This document shows positions 38,201 through 48,185 of a stretch of 64,000 nt of DNA, piece by piece. The notes under the pieces were generated by a model. It had not been told where the DNA came from. It saw only the letters and a list, made by a program, of their open reading frames with translations, and did no database searches. The stretch comes from Berghia stephanieae (taxonomy: Eukaryota > Mollusca > Gastropoda > Nudibranchia > Aeolidiidae): the NCBI GenBank assembly GCA_034508935.3, contig CM067444.1, forward strand, positions 15,970,766 to 16,034,765, read 5' to 3'. Position 1 is the stretch's first letter. Every line of letters starts with the position of its first letter. A program made the translations under genes and the position numbers.

Positions 38201-39186
38201 TATAAATATATGCAGTTCTGATATTGATAATGATAACCAAGTGCAATAATCATGGGGTTGATTAACAGTGTTGATTGTTGTAATAGTAATAGTAATGGAT
38301 AATATTTCTGCAGAAGTTTGAGAATATTTCCATTACAGCAATGGACCAATTGGGTTATCCACCGCACCAAAATAAAGATTGATCTCTGAAACTGAAAATT
38401 CAAAATTAAAATGAAACAAAAACCGCTATTTTGGGTAACCAGAGGTGGTTACTTTATGAAAAGTAATGCAACAGTCATTGCGTAAAATTGTTATTCATAT
38501 TAAATTCAACCCCAAACTAGAATTTCATATCACAAATGACTAAATCAAAATCGGCCCCTGTCTAGAAGGCTGAAACTGGAATCCTAATCAACAATCCTAA
38601 TAATAATAATCCGAAATCCCAAATGTTGAGATTGTTAGTTACAATTTATCATCAACAACAAAACAAAACAAAAAAAAAAAACTCCATTAGAACCCAACTA
38701 GCTATATATAAACAGTGAAAGGATACTTTCGTATATTACGTAATTGATGTTGTGCGAGTTTAGTTTTGCTTCTTCTGCAGCATCTTTGTGTAGCTGCTCA
38801 TTTAGCCATTCGATGGCTTTTTCATTCTCAATTGATAGCTTTTCATTCTTTGCACATTCAGCTTTTTGTGTGTCTACTGCATTCCCATTCACTGACTCTG
38901 CTTTATCGTTGTCCTCGCATGTATCTTTTTCGGTACTTTCTTGAATTTCATCTGATTGTTTTGCATCACCACCAGTACCAGAGTTTGACGACTCGCCGGG
39001 TTCATCTTTTGAAGAATCTGGAGCAGGGACATCGTCGTTGTCCGGCTCTTCTTCATCCGATTCAAACCCTTCAAAAATAATCCTCGAGCGTTCAGCATTT
39101 TCATCGAAACTAATGAAAGTACCTTCCTCTTTCCTTTCTTTTTCGAATTCTGAGAACAAACTAAAATCTCCAAACACGTCCGCCAT
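24750..39186 (-). CDS. ZCCHC8: ZCCHC8, NEXT complex scaffold
   Basis: Fourteen exons, written from 5' to 3' on the minus strand: 39186-38740, 37833-37768, 36947-36782, 35967-35887, 33915-33857, 32957-32811, 32479-32408, 31634-31486, 29908-29834, 29266-29199, 27749-27672, 26754-26634, 26036-25927, 24908-24750. All junctions from exon 2 onward close in phase. The product is about 600 residues (human 707). It starts MADVFGDFSLF (compare human FGDLELF), has an acidic N-terminal stretch, the 'QLLFSNNSFSRKY' block, a CCHC zinc knuckle, the PSP domain (LPQFIYSMRLYGYPPGWL), 'IIEYPGF', a K/R/E-rich charged segment and the C-terminal 'HIPYENLPNATGTF' block, all in the order of the human protein as I remember it. 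In the NEXT complex ZCCHC8 bridges the MTR4 helicase and RBM7 to send nuclear transcripts to the exosome. The junction of exons 1 and 2 is unresolved. Confidence 0.92.
25219..25735 (-). mobile_element. Rep-A copy in ZCCHC8 last intron
   Basis: Lies between exons 13 and 14, in the same orientation as the gene. Flanks aaaaattattc and aaaaaatattc suggest a diverged target duplication. The body is close to the 49-kb copies. Confidence 0.75.
27004..27357. mobile_element. MITE with 15-bp perfect terminal inverted repeats
   Basis: cagacttgccaacca at the left and tggttggcaagtctg at the right are exact reverse complements. Flanking taaaag on both sides could be a short target duplication. It sits in the ZCCHC8 intron between exons 11 and 12. 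A second, more worn copy is at about 48186-48530. The superfamily is not clear. Confidence 0.75.
28058..29190. other. ZCCHC8 intron without clear element
   Basis: Only a short minus-strand relative of the SINE at 6785 ('ctaccctttggataggatgc', about 28559) stands out. Confidence 0.4.
30235..30852 (+). mobile_element. pogo/Tigger-like MITE in ZCCHC8 intron
   Basis: Termini CAGTGCAACCTCGATATAAC and 'gttacatcggggttgcactg', flanked by TA (30233-30234, 30853-30854). It contains a tandem pair of 'gtgaaaggcgagccttctga' units and four or more inverted CCAAT boxes (ATTGG) between 30490 and 30585. No transposase remains. Confidence 0.85.
31065..31245 (+). repeat. Repeat that is the empty-site relative of the 62-kb locus
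   Basis: 'gatagaacgaagttgacgtc', 'atgagtaattctcac', 'agactataaacgtttaaggt' and 'tgtgttggtccgt' recur in reverse at 62525-62447 and 61706-61606. The other locus is split by a 734-bp MITE. Confidence 0.7.
31486..31634 (-). CDS. ZCCHC8: ZCCHC8 exon encoding the PSP domain core
   Basis: Joined in phase 2 to exon 7 it reads FQPGQVSKSLSDAMGL, then DDQLPQFIYSMRLYGYPPGW. This is the proline-rich PSP domain shared by ZCCHC8 and spliceosomal SF3B2; YGYPPGWL is its hallmark. The exon ends in phase 1 with a gtaag donor. Confidence 0.93.
32811..32957 (-). CDS. ZCCHC8: ZCCHC8 exon encoding the CCHC zinc knuckle
   Basis: The exon reads KPSCWNCGEEKHSVAEC then RMPRNPARIAINRKEY. The spacing CX2CX4HX4C is a perfect retroviral-type CCHC knuckle, and the following MPRNPARI matches human MPRNAARI. 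Knuckles of this type bind single-stranded RNA or short linear motifs. Confidence 0.92.
34717..34850 (+). mobile_element. Possible worn pogo-like MITE end
   Basis: TA then CAGTGGAATTTCCCAGTTGA resembles the end of the 11.8-kb MITE. No right end is found. Confidence 0.35.
35019..35209 (+). repeat. (AAT)n microsatellite
   Basis: About 190 bases of AAT units with a few interruptions in the ZCCHC8 intron between exons 4 and 5. The poly-Asn open frame is not a gene. Confidence 0.95.
36235..36510 (+). repeat. Worn tRNA-type SINE
   Basis: A-box-like 'atggtctagcgctatgac' at the head and 'gtaaagtgctttgagcac' then 'tatactatagcatttacc' at the tail, similar in layout to the SINE at 44250-44553 but on the other strand. 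Confidence 0.55.
38740..39186 (-). CDS. ZCCHC8: ZCCHC8 exon 1 with start codon
   Basis: ATG at 39186-39184 lies in ACATGGCGGAC, a good initiation context that is also YY1-like. 149 codons run to a gtaata donor at 38740. Residues about 45-110 are very acidic and Ser-rich (DEEEPDNDD), followed by a short helical segment (IENEKAIEWLNEQL) that probably matches the human N-terminal coiled coil. Using the 38740 donor leaves phase 0, but exon 2 needs a different phase; alternative donors at about 38728 (gtatcc) and 38718 (gtttat) are weaker. Confidence 0.8.
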
Positions 39187-39224
39187 GTTGAACCCGGTGG
39201 AAGGAAAATTGAAAATGGCGTCAG
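39180..39224. promoter_or_regulatory. Head-to-head YY1-like motifs at the ZCCHC8 start
   Basis: Minus strand ACATGGCGGACG and plus strand AAAATGGCGTC are both close to the YY1 consensus AAGATGGCGGC, which commonly overlaps the start codon of housekeeping genes with TATA-less promoters. Motif match only. Confidence 0.4.
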
Positions 39225-39272
39225 CGGCTAAAAGAGACGTTGACGGGGATCTATCAATAATGGACTTGGTAT
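39215..39272 (+). other. Possible divergent first exon facing ZCCHC8
   Basis: An ATG in good context (gaaaATGGCG) sits 28 bases from the ZCCHC8 start codon on the other strand and opens MASAAKRDVDGDLSIMDLV. A weak donor (ttg/gtatag) follows. I do not recognise the peptide and see no convincing partner exon before the repeats begin. It may be a real short upstream exon of a divergent gene, or chance. Confidence 0.3.
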
Positions 39273-39554
39273 AGCTACTCGTGCACAGAAATAAACACTA
39301 TGGTGTTCTTTCCATTATCATCAAATGCTTTGGGAAAATCTCAGTCTTTATGTCCAGCAATAATAGTACTTATTTTTAACATATCAACACTATGTACATA
39401 CGGAGAGAAATGCCTTTATCTGTATAGAGTCGGTTATCAATGCAACGTGTAACACCTATCTTTGTAACACTAATATAGACATAGAATAGCAACTGACAAT
39501 GACAACATTGGTAACTGATGTTCTCATATATATAGCCCAAGGAGAATAACAATT

Positions 39555-39760
39555 ATTTTCTACGTCGCCCTGGATGATTCCTCAAGTCAAGCCAGAAAAA
39601 TGAGATTTCCCTAAGAGATCTGCTTCAGTCTAACTTGCTGACTTGGCTCCTTTCGCCTCCTAGTCATACGATCGGGACGCCTCGGCCGCCTCTTTTATCC
39701 TCTGTATGAGATCCCTCCACCTATCACGGTCTTCTGTCATTGTTCTTAGAGATAGAAGGT
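39555..39760 (-). mobile_element. LINE 3' end (ORF C-terminus)
   Basis: The minus strand reads LLSLRTMTEDRDRWRDLIQR, then EAAEASRSYD and stop. The 'EDRDRW' signature is typical of the C-terminus of non-LTR retrotransposon ORFs. Only the last 60 or so codons and 3' tail are left. Confidence 0.55.
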
Positions 39761-40172
39761 CTTTCGCTGAAAACACTGGAACGTAGGCGGAAAGAAAAAT
39801 GCCTCCAACTTCTACACAGAACAGTACTTTCCAACAAAACAGCAGTAACTCTACCACAGTATTTCACAAAACAACACTGTACATCCACAAGAAATTATCA
39901 TAGCAGTAAGTTCACAATCCAACACACAGAACCAACAAATATAAAAACAGTTTCTTCCCAAGAACCATCAAGGAATGGAACACTCTCCCACCAGAAATCC
40001 TAGATATTACCAACAACAACAAATTTGGTCAACTATGAAACATTTATCTTTCAACTCAATAACACAATGAATGGAGAAAGTCACCACATAATTGTATAAA
40101 GTCGGCAGTGATGGGCAATCTGCCTTTTGCAGATAAAGACGTTGAACTTAAACTTGAACTTGATCTATTTTA
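39755..40172 (+). mobile_element. CR1/Jockey-type LINE 3' end
   Basis: Starts LSLKTLERRRKEKCLQLLHR and, after one frame change, ends NSFFPRTIKEWNTLPPEIL, a typical reverse transcriptase C-terminus. The 3' tail runs 'ccttttgcagataaagacgt' into repeated ttgaact units, the usual tail of such LINEs. Confidence 0.7.
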
Positions 40173-40189
40173 TGTTGATATGAGGTCCA

Positions 40190-41222
40190 TAAAATGCGAC
40201 CAGTTGTGTCAAACAACAACCTAAAGTTGAAGACTGAAAGTAGTAGAAACATATGTTTTAAGTACCCTTTATACGGTTGTGAAACGCGGATGCTTGACAA
40301 AGAATGTACGAGGAGGTTAGAGGAATTTGAGATGTGGGCGTATAGAAGAATGTTGAGCTATCATGGACAGACAGGTATACGAACGAGGAAGTGTTGGAAA
40401 GGTGAGAAAGGGAAGAATATTTATCGATACCATCAGAAAGTCCCCGTGTGGTGTCCGGGGTCCCTCAACTGAGAGGGTCAAGAATAGCCCAACGCCAAGC
40501 CAGCGTGTCGTAAAAGGCGACTAATGGTGTGTGATTCCCCCATCTTTGAGTCACCTGGTCCTCCAGGTTGGGGGTTGGCAAAGGGTTAACACCCCTTTCC
40601 GTTAAACTCAAACCGTTACAGAAACGCAGACAGACAAACCAAATCCTTTTTTTTTTTAGCTTGGGCGACCGAAGAGTTTCTGAAATGACAGAATTTATGA
40701 AGGACAACAAACAAAGCCGAAAGGACTCTGCTGACCCGATGACGTCTTCGCCAAACAAATTGGACTGGAACCCTCAGGGCAGAAGATCAAGGGGAAGGCC
40801 ACGAGGAACACGGAGAAGAATTACAGAAGCTGATATACAGAGAAGTGGTAAGACATGGAATGAGATTTTTAAAAAAAAGTTAGCTCAGGATAGAGAAGGA
40901 TGGAAACTGTTTGTCTGTGGCCTATACCCTGACCCAGGGTGAAAAAGGCAATGATGATGATGACCATCAGAAAGAGGCAGTTACGGTTTCTGGGACATGT
41001 GTGGAGAAGAGACGGAATAGAAAAGTTGGTAACATCTGGGATGATCGAAGGAAAGAGAGCTAGAGGAAGACAAAGAATGACTTATTTAAATAACTTAAGA
41101 ATGGCCAAATGTGGTTTTAAAAGCAACACAGATTTCATGCGCACCGCAGAGGATCGTGATTCGTGGAGACAGCTGACCGGCAACGTGCTCAAGAGCATAA
41201 GCCACGATGGATGATGATGGTG
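40190..41222 (+). mobile_element. LINE ORF C-terminus interrupted by a LINE derivative
   Basis: The left part reads YGCETRMLDKECTRRLEEFE then WAYRRMLSY. The right part (from about 40970) reads IRKRQLRFLGHVWRRDGIEK, then GKRARGRQRMTYLNNLR and DRDSWR. Both are the C-terminal region of a non-LTR reverse transcriptase ORF. The nested element at 40441-40962 separates them. Confidence 0.75.
40441..40962 (+). mobile_element. Internally deleted RTE-like LINE derivative (SIDE)
   Basis: A perfect 12-bp target duplication accatcagaaag (40429-40440 and 40963-40974). The left half looks like a LINE 5' leader (ggcgactaatggtgtgtga, cctccaggttgggggttggc). The right half encodes RRSRGRPRGTRRRITEADIQ, then LAQDREGWKLFVCGLYP, the extreme C-terminus of an RTE-like ORF, and ends in (atg)n. 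The middle of the LINE is absent. Confidence 0.75.
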
Positions 41223-41967
41223 AGGTCCTTGCATAACGCATGAGGTTGAATAGACACCTAGATAACCACGCCTTTTGGATAGTCGTCATAATGTAAACAA
41301 TGGCAGTGATTGGTAAACATTTCGAACTACACAGGTTTTACTATCAATGGCATGCGCCTAAGTAAAATACCCGCTGCTCAACTGCTTGATCAATTAAAGC
41401 AAAACAGAAAACTATTGTGAAAATCTAAACCTTTATAATATGATCGAGAAAATCGTGTGATAACTAGTCACCCATTTGGCGGTATAAAAACAATAACAGT
41501 GATCAGAGAGAAGTCGATATCATTCACGTTAATGTAGTATATAAACAACCAACTATGTCCGAGCACGTGTGAAGGTGTGTCACAAATTCCACGTTTTGAT
41601 TGGTCAAATCTCTACTGGTTAATTGTCGTGGATGGTCGTCCTTTATGTCTAGTCTGAATAAAGCTTAGTTTGTTCGTATTTCTGAATCTTGGTACCTATG
41701 CTTTTTTATATTGCAAGTTGAAGGTCATGTTCCCCCACCGACAACGCGATCGACCAACGACGTGGAAGAAAACAAATTTCTGTCCTCATATAATATGACT
41801 CCACACGACACCGGGTTCGCGGGTTGTTAACGTAAACGTAATGTAGGCTCTCCAATCTCCAACCATATGCAACATCGTTACCGCCGGTCATGGCATCGTT
41901 CTTGAGATAGCGTGTGATAGTCAATGAAGCGTGTAAATCTTATCTAGATACCTATGGGTTTTTAAAA

Positions 41968-42311
41968 AATGTTTTACGGGATTGCAACACATTAAGGTCA
42001 TATCAGCATCAGTGAAAAGGAAGAAAATGGAAAAGTAAATAGTTATAGAATTACAATTAAAGCACCCGAGAAAAGGGAAGATAAAAGGGGAATACAGTTC
42101 ATAACAGAGAGATGATTTACAAGGAAAAAAATATCATCTCCCAAAACTAACTATACATTTGACTGTTTCCCTCTCAGCCAGGGCCAGGACAAAACCAAGT
42201 AATCTCATTCCAAGACAAAGAAAAGAAAGCAAGTTGGAAAACATATTATAGGGGAAATGAAGACACAGTAAGTACCTCCCTGCCCACTATGGGAGGACAG
42301 GAACTCCATCC
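41968..42311 (-). mobile_element. Rep-A copy, internally shortened
   Basis: From 'ttttacgggattgcaacaca' to 'gggaggacaggaactccatc', with about 180 bases of the middle missing. Confidence 0.7.
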
Positions 42312-42985
42312 ATATTATCAACCTAACATACACTCATAATGTCTACATTAATTAGCGACATGTTAAACTAAACAGGATTGGATACGGGAATGACTGAGTC
42401 TTCGTTCACCACATCACTGGTTGGACCCGTTTCACGAGTGTAGTCATTGAGGATGTGACCGGACCAATGATCTCTATAAGATTGCTATGGAACGGACTTA
42501 CATCGTACTTTGATAAATTATGGTAGACTCAAGATGAAGAATTTAAAAAATAGTTATCACTGCATTCCACAGTAAGGCGACGTCGAGCATGTTTTCGAAC
42601 TATAAAAGACGTAGTCGGGGCTGCAGCCTTACCCATGGGGTCTATCTCGAGGATGTGTGCCTGGAAGAAGGAGAAACGCAACAAGTCTGAGCGAACTATT
42701 TGGGCCGTTGATCAGACGCTTATGAGGCAAGACTGTTATGAGGACATCGGCTCTGGTATTGGGCTTTTCGGCAGCGGCGAGCTACATCCTCACATTGGGT
42801 AGCAGTCGGAACGTTGAGAAGGTAGACACCAAACTTAGCATGTCAGGAACGCTATCAAAAAGAGCCAAAGAGCGGCGCCCGTTGAATAGGCAGACAGTGC
42901 AACCCATTTATAACGACATTGGTTGTAACGATATTGTGTTCATATCGAAATCGTATCAATCCAATCCAAAATAGCACCAGCTTCA
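42312..42985. other. CpG-richer segment of unknown nature
   Basis: Clearly richer in CG than the surroundings. A plus-strand frame reads VVGAAALPMGSISRMCAWKK and stays open for about 65 codons. I do not recognise it and see no splice pattern. Confidence 0.3.
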
Positions 42986-43500
42986 TGCGATAAAGATTGA
43001 CGCAACTAGGTGTGGTGGGTGGCATTGACGTAATACACATCTATTTGTTTTAAACTGGTCGAAATAACTAGAGAATATTGACGGGTTATCGGTTGCGCTG
43101 ACATTTTCAGGGCGGATGCTTTCCATAAGCGAATGGTACTTGGAAAGAACGACTTTGTGCGCATTGATTCTGGGATATGGCAGTGCATATGCATTTTCTT
43201 TTCGTCCGTGGTTTTTCAATGTTTTAATAGGGATTTCCATTATGGCTTTTACATTGTGCTGTCGGTTGTAGTCATTACAGACAAATCGACAGGCCCATCT
43301 TTGAATCATTTCTATCGTATTGATCGATGTTGATGTAATCGGGTCCGATATTATGCTGCTGTTGTATTCTAAAACAAGCCTTACAATAAATACTTTGTAG
43401 CATTTTTCTTTCACTCTTGTGGGGTTTGATGACCAAGTCCAGTTTCCCCCTCTACAAATCATTAGTAATGAAATATCCAATAAAACGACATACAATTGAA
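42983..43500 (-). mobile_element. LINE reverse transcriptase C-terminal fragment
   Basis: The minus strand reads CYKVFIVRLVLEYNSSIISD, then IEMIQRWACRFVCNDYNR (compare the usual CYK.LVRP.LEY...W.P and E.vQRRAARFV..Y). A second frame continues KSFFPSTIRLWKA. It has at least one frame change and is a relic. Confidence 0.75.
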
Positions 43501-43569
43501 CAAATCCCGAATTTAGCGACATATCAAACAGACAGGTTTGAACAATTTTAATAAAAAATCGTAGGCATT

Positions 43570-43820
43570 CAGTGAAAAAGCTTGCTTGCCGATCAACGGC
43601 ATCAACGCTGTTTATTTAGGTTGTCACAAACACGCTTGTTAACCAATCAGTGAATGTTGACTGGTGACTAATTAGAGCGTTGCATCTGACGGTCAGTTAG
43701 AGAGCGAATAGGTTTTTATAGCCTTCCAATGAAAAAACTTGCTTACCGACCAACAAAATCAATGGTAGTCACAATACGCTTCAACAGTCGTAACGTCACT
43801 TCCCTCGTAATGACGCATGG
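43570..43820. repeat. Two diverged direct repeats of a promoter-like unit
   Basis: 'gaaaaagcttgcttgccgat ... aacacgctt' near 43575 and 'gaaaaaacttgcttaccgac ... aatacgctt' near 43732 are related. The region has CCAAT (aaccaatcagtg) and precedes caATGGCGGAC at 43852. Confidence 0.45.
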
Positions 43821-44249
43821 TAACTTAGTAACTGGCTCTAAACTATCTGAACAATGGCGGACGCCCTTATATGAAATATTTCTCCGACGAGCATAAAAGC
43901 GTATCCCGAGGAAAAAAACCCATTATAAATCTGATCATATTTTGACTTTTACACATTCTGATCACAAGACATATGAAGCGTTCTCGCCAGCATGAAGAAT
44001 AAAAAGGACCGATTTTCTTTGTTTAGAACCACGATGGTCGCGTTGCTGGGCGACGTGACATCAGACTATTGAATCCAATTACGGTGCCACTTTTCCGAGT
44101 TATCCCGAAATTCTGAGATTCGAAATAACAATAGCAGGCACATGTTGTTCCGGGAAAACACAACGGAAAATTTGTGTCATGTTAGTCCCTTCATAGTGCA
44201 TGGATGAAGATGCCATATATTATTTTGATATTATGTTGCTATAAAAAAA

Positions 44250-44553
44250 ATATGAGCGTTTATATAGCGCAATATCCAATAAACGTGCTCAAAACGCTTT
44301 ACAAGGAGTCCCTAACCAACAGCAACACTTAACATGTAGAACAAGACATGTCATCTGTTAAGCGATATTACCATTTTTTTCGGACAGACAACGCTGAAAA
44401 AAGCCAGGTACTCATTTTACAACTGAGTACGGTGAGAAAATGTGAGTAAAGAGTCTTTTCAAAGGACTGAACTATGCGCCGAGCGAGGCTCGAACCCAGG
44501 ACCTTCCGATCCGAAAGCAAGTGTCATACCACTAGACCACATAGCCCTCTAGG
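44250..44553 (-). repeat. tRNA-headed SINE with L2-type tail
   Basis: On the minus strand it begins ggctatgtggtctagtggta (A box) and continues to gggttcgagcctcgc (B box), a tRNA-Pro-like head without a proper anticodon stem. The end is 'ggatattgcgctatataaac', the tail shared with L2-clade LINEs, which would supply its reverse transcriptase. It is a SINE, not a working tRNA gene. Confidence 0.8.
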
Positions 44554-44710
44554 GGGTCCATCTCTGTATCATATGCTTTATCCAATACTTTGGTGGTACA
44601 TACGTGTCTTAGTGTGTACTAATGACTATTCGCCATAATAACTTTTGGTAGTGTGTGTGTGTCACCATCTGGTTCGGAATTTTATATGTGCGAGTGTGTG
44701 CGTGGAGTCT

Positions 44711-45043
44711 TTTTTTTGTTTGTTGCTTTAGGTCTCTTCCAACACAATTGAGGTTATATGAGAGACCGCTGAAACAAAAAAAACAAGCAATCTAACAAAA
44801 ATAGTACAAATGTAAATCAAAATCATAACCTAAAGATATCATAAGCTAAATTAAATAACCAAGAACAAACAGGCAGAAGATTTACAGAAAAAAAAATATC
44901 CCCTGTCAAAAATACAATCACAAACCAAAGAAGCAGGATAGGCTAGTAAAGAGAAGAAGAAACGACATCACTATCGGATCGTACACCCATGCGAACATCA
45001 TAGGTATATGATTCAAGGGTGATGCTCCCATCCAACCACCCGC
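44711..45043 (-). mobile_element. SINE-B copy 3
   Basis: Perfect 14-bp duplication tgtgcgtggagtct at 44697-44710 and 45044-45057. The body is nearly identical to copies 1 and 2. Confidence 0.9.
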
Positions 45044-45520
45044 TGTGCGTGGAGTCTGTTCTCCTCCACTCCGCCTAGGCCTCAGCGGCCCCTGGACCCC
45101 GGCCTTTGGGGGTGGGAATCTAGACAGCCTAATTTTCAGGGGCAGCGATTATTTTTTCGTAGTTGGTGCCTGCTGTGGATCACAACCACTGACAAAGCTG
45201 GTTTATTGACCAATCAGAGAATGACGGCTACCGACAAATGAGAGCATCTGACAATCCATCAGCAATAAATATTGATAAGATTATCGTGACGATTCTTCGC
45301 TATTATTTACCACACCTTAAAAAAAAAAAAAACCAAAAACAAAACCCAGCTCCAAAACGACCTTTATAAGGGCGACCAAAAACTCACAATCGACTGCCTC
45401 TCCTTGTATTGCATTTTGCTTTCACCCGACATAACGACATACCATTGCTGGTTCGACCGTGTCGTCACAAGCGGATTGCGTTGTACTTTTATCAAGCCAG
45501 GTTTAAAAAAATATATATAT

Positions 45521-45656
<136 letters not shown>

Positions 45657-45992
45657 AAATACAAAATAAGCTATAACCGAAATGATATTTAAACGCTCAT
45701 CAAATCATTTATTTAGTTCAAGACAAGTTATGTGTGAATAATACTATGATTATACGAACCACACACTCTATTTATTAAAGCGAATGAATGGATGAATTCT
45801 ACAAATAAAAACGGCATCGGAGATGATAACGACGATGATGACAATGATAATAATAATAACAACGAAGACGATGATGATGATGATGATGATGACAATAAAA
45901 GGATATCAACTAATGAAGACTAGATCCACGCAGATTAAAGTTAAAGCTAATAAGTACCCTACACTGCAAATGTTTTTTTGTTTTTTTTTATG

Positions 45993-46604
45993 TTTGCTAC
46001 GGTTTTACGGCGCTTGCTACACATTTAGATCATATCAGCGCCAGTAAAAATGAAGAAAATTGGATAGTAAAAAAAAAAACAAAAAACTTTTAAAGCACCC
46101 AAGAAAAAGTAAGTCAAATAGGGGATATATTATGTAGATTCTAAGAGCATACCATCGATATACCTAGTTTGAGATAAACTGAAAGTCACATCCAGAAACC
46201 AGCACAGGATCCCGCAAAGAGGAATACACTCAAATGTTTACAATTGCGTAACTATAAGTACATAACTGAGAGATGATTTACAATAATGAAAAATATAATA
46301 TCACCTCCCAAAACTAACACTATACATATGACTGTTTCCCTCTGACCCAAGGACTCCGGAAACAGGGTCAGGACAAACCAAGTAATATCATTCCAAGATA
46401 AAGACAAAAAGCAATTGGAAAACAGAAATAGGGATGTAGAAGACACAGTAAGCGACCTCCGTGCCCATTATGGGAGGTCGGGAACCCCACCCAGAATCAC
46501 ATTCCAAGACAAAGACAGTAAACAACTCAGAAAACATTTCTAGAGGATGAGGAGACACATGTGATCTGCTGCCCACCACGGAATGTCAAAAGGCCCCATC
46601 CAGG
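45993..46604 (-). mobile_element. Rep-A copy plus a partial Rep-A
   Basis: A near-complete copy ends at about 46493 (gggaggtcgggaaccccacc). It is followed by a diverged head-end fragment to 46604, so the first is probably inserted into the second. Confidence 0.65.
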
Positions 46605-46809
46605 AATTCTACAAACAAAAATGGCATCGGGGATGATAGCAACAATGTGAAAGATGACGTTAATGATATTGGTAATAATAATAATAATAATGATGATGAT
46701 GATGCTGGCAATTATGAAACTAATGAAGACTAGATCCACGCAGATTCAAGCAAACAAGCAACCTACACAGCAAACAAAATGTTCAATTGAGACATGGAAA
46801 TTATGAATA

Positions 46810-47336
46810 TGTTTTGTTTGTTTTGTTTTTAAGGGTTTTACGGCGCTTGCAACACATTAAGGTCATATCAGCGCCAGTAAAAAGGAAGAAAATGAGATAG
46901 TAAAAAGTTCTAGAATTGCAATTAAAGTACAAAAGAAAAGGTAAGACAAAGGGGAATTGGTTCAAATAGGGAACAGATGTAGATTCCAAGAGCACACCGT
47001 CAAAGTACTTAGTTTGAGATCACCTAAAAGTCTCATCCAGACACAAGCACAGGTCCCAACTTAGAGGAATACACTCAAATGTTTACCAATCATATAATAT
47101 AAAATGTAAAATAACAATACAATGCATAAGAGAGAGATGATTTACAAGGAAAAGAATATCATCTCCCAAAAACTATAACTATACATTCGACTGTTTCCCT
47201 CCCAGCCAAGGAACTCCGGCAAGAGTCAGGACAAAACTAAGTAATCTCATTCCAAGACAGTGATAGGAAACAATTGGAAAACGGGTATGGGGGGATAGAA
47301 GGCACAGCATGTACCTCCCTGCCCACTATGGGAGGT
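46810..47336 (-). mobile_element. Rep-A copy with clean 12-bp target duplication
   Basis: aaattatgaata at 46798-46809 and 47337-47348. The 527-bp element has an A-rich tail (minus strand CCCTTAAAAACAAAACAAAC) and starts at the acctccc...gggaggt inverted repeat. Confidence 0.85.
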
Positions 47337-47448
47337 AAATTATGAATACCATTGGTACATAATATGAACACACTCAAAACGTTACAGCAAGATTAATGGA
47401 TCTATCGATACGAGAAATACACACTCACTTCTTACCTGTGTATAAGAA

Positions 47449-47988
47449 TTGTTGTTTGTTTTTAAGGGTTTTACGGCGCTTGCAACACATTAAGTAGGTT
47501 ATATCAGTGCCAGTAAAAAATGAAGAAAATGGGATAGTAAAACGTTTTGAATTACAATTAAAGCATCCAAAAAAGGTAAGACAAAGGGGAGTTGGTTCAA
47601 GTAGGAAACATATGTAGATTCCAAGAGCACACTATCAAAGTACTTAGTTTGAGATCACCTTAAAGTCTCATCCAGACACATGCACAGGTCCCCAGTAAGA
47701 GGAATAAACTCAAATGTTTACAAATCATATATTATAATATGTAAACAAAACAATAGTAAAAAAAACAGAGATATGATTTACAAAACAAAAAATATCACCT
47801 CCCAAAACTCTAACAATACATTTGACTGTTTCCCTCCCAGCTCGGGTATCCGGCCAGGGCCAGGACAAAACCAAGTAATCTCACCCCAATATAAAGACAG
47901 AAAGCATGTTGGAAAACAGATATAATAGGGGGATAGAAGACACCGCAAGTACCTCCCTGCCCACTATGGGGGGTCAGGAACCCCACCC
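47449..47988 (-). mobile_element. Rep-A copy
   Basis: Near full length, from the A-rich tail before 'gggttttacggcgcttgcaa' to 'ggggtcaggaaccccaccca'. Confidence 0.75.
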
Positions 47989-48185
47989 AGACAAATTAGT
48001 TTGAAGAAGAAATAGAATGATAACGAAGAATAATAAGGAAAACAATCGGGACATTCGAATGAGTTTGAGGAAACTGTGTGTTCCAGAAAACCGTGCCGGA
48101 GTGCAATAAAAATTATAATAATATTAATAATAGTGATAACAATATAATACAGATCTCTTATTTTTTTAAAAATCACACTGACCCC

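Larger units (their letters stand above)
45795..47340. repeat. Tandem duplication of a GAT-rich segment plus Rep-A
   Basis: Unit 1 starts 'gaattctacaaataaaaacg' (45795) and unit 2 'gaattctacaaacaaaaatg' (46608). Both have a GAT/AAT microsatellite, then 'actaatgaagactagatcca' and a Rep-A copy. Offset is about 813 bases. Confidence 0.7.

Noticed and set aside
40194-41214. Three plus-strand frames as host genes
   Set aside because: They carry LINE signatures (YGCET, RQLRFLGHV, DRDSWR, RGRP) and a nested insertion with target duplication.
44460-44550. tRNA gene
   Set aside because: A and B boxes are present, but the anticodon stem does not pair and a SINE body and tail follow; it is a SINE head.
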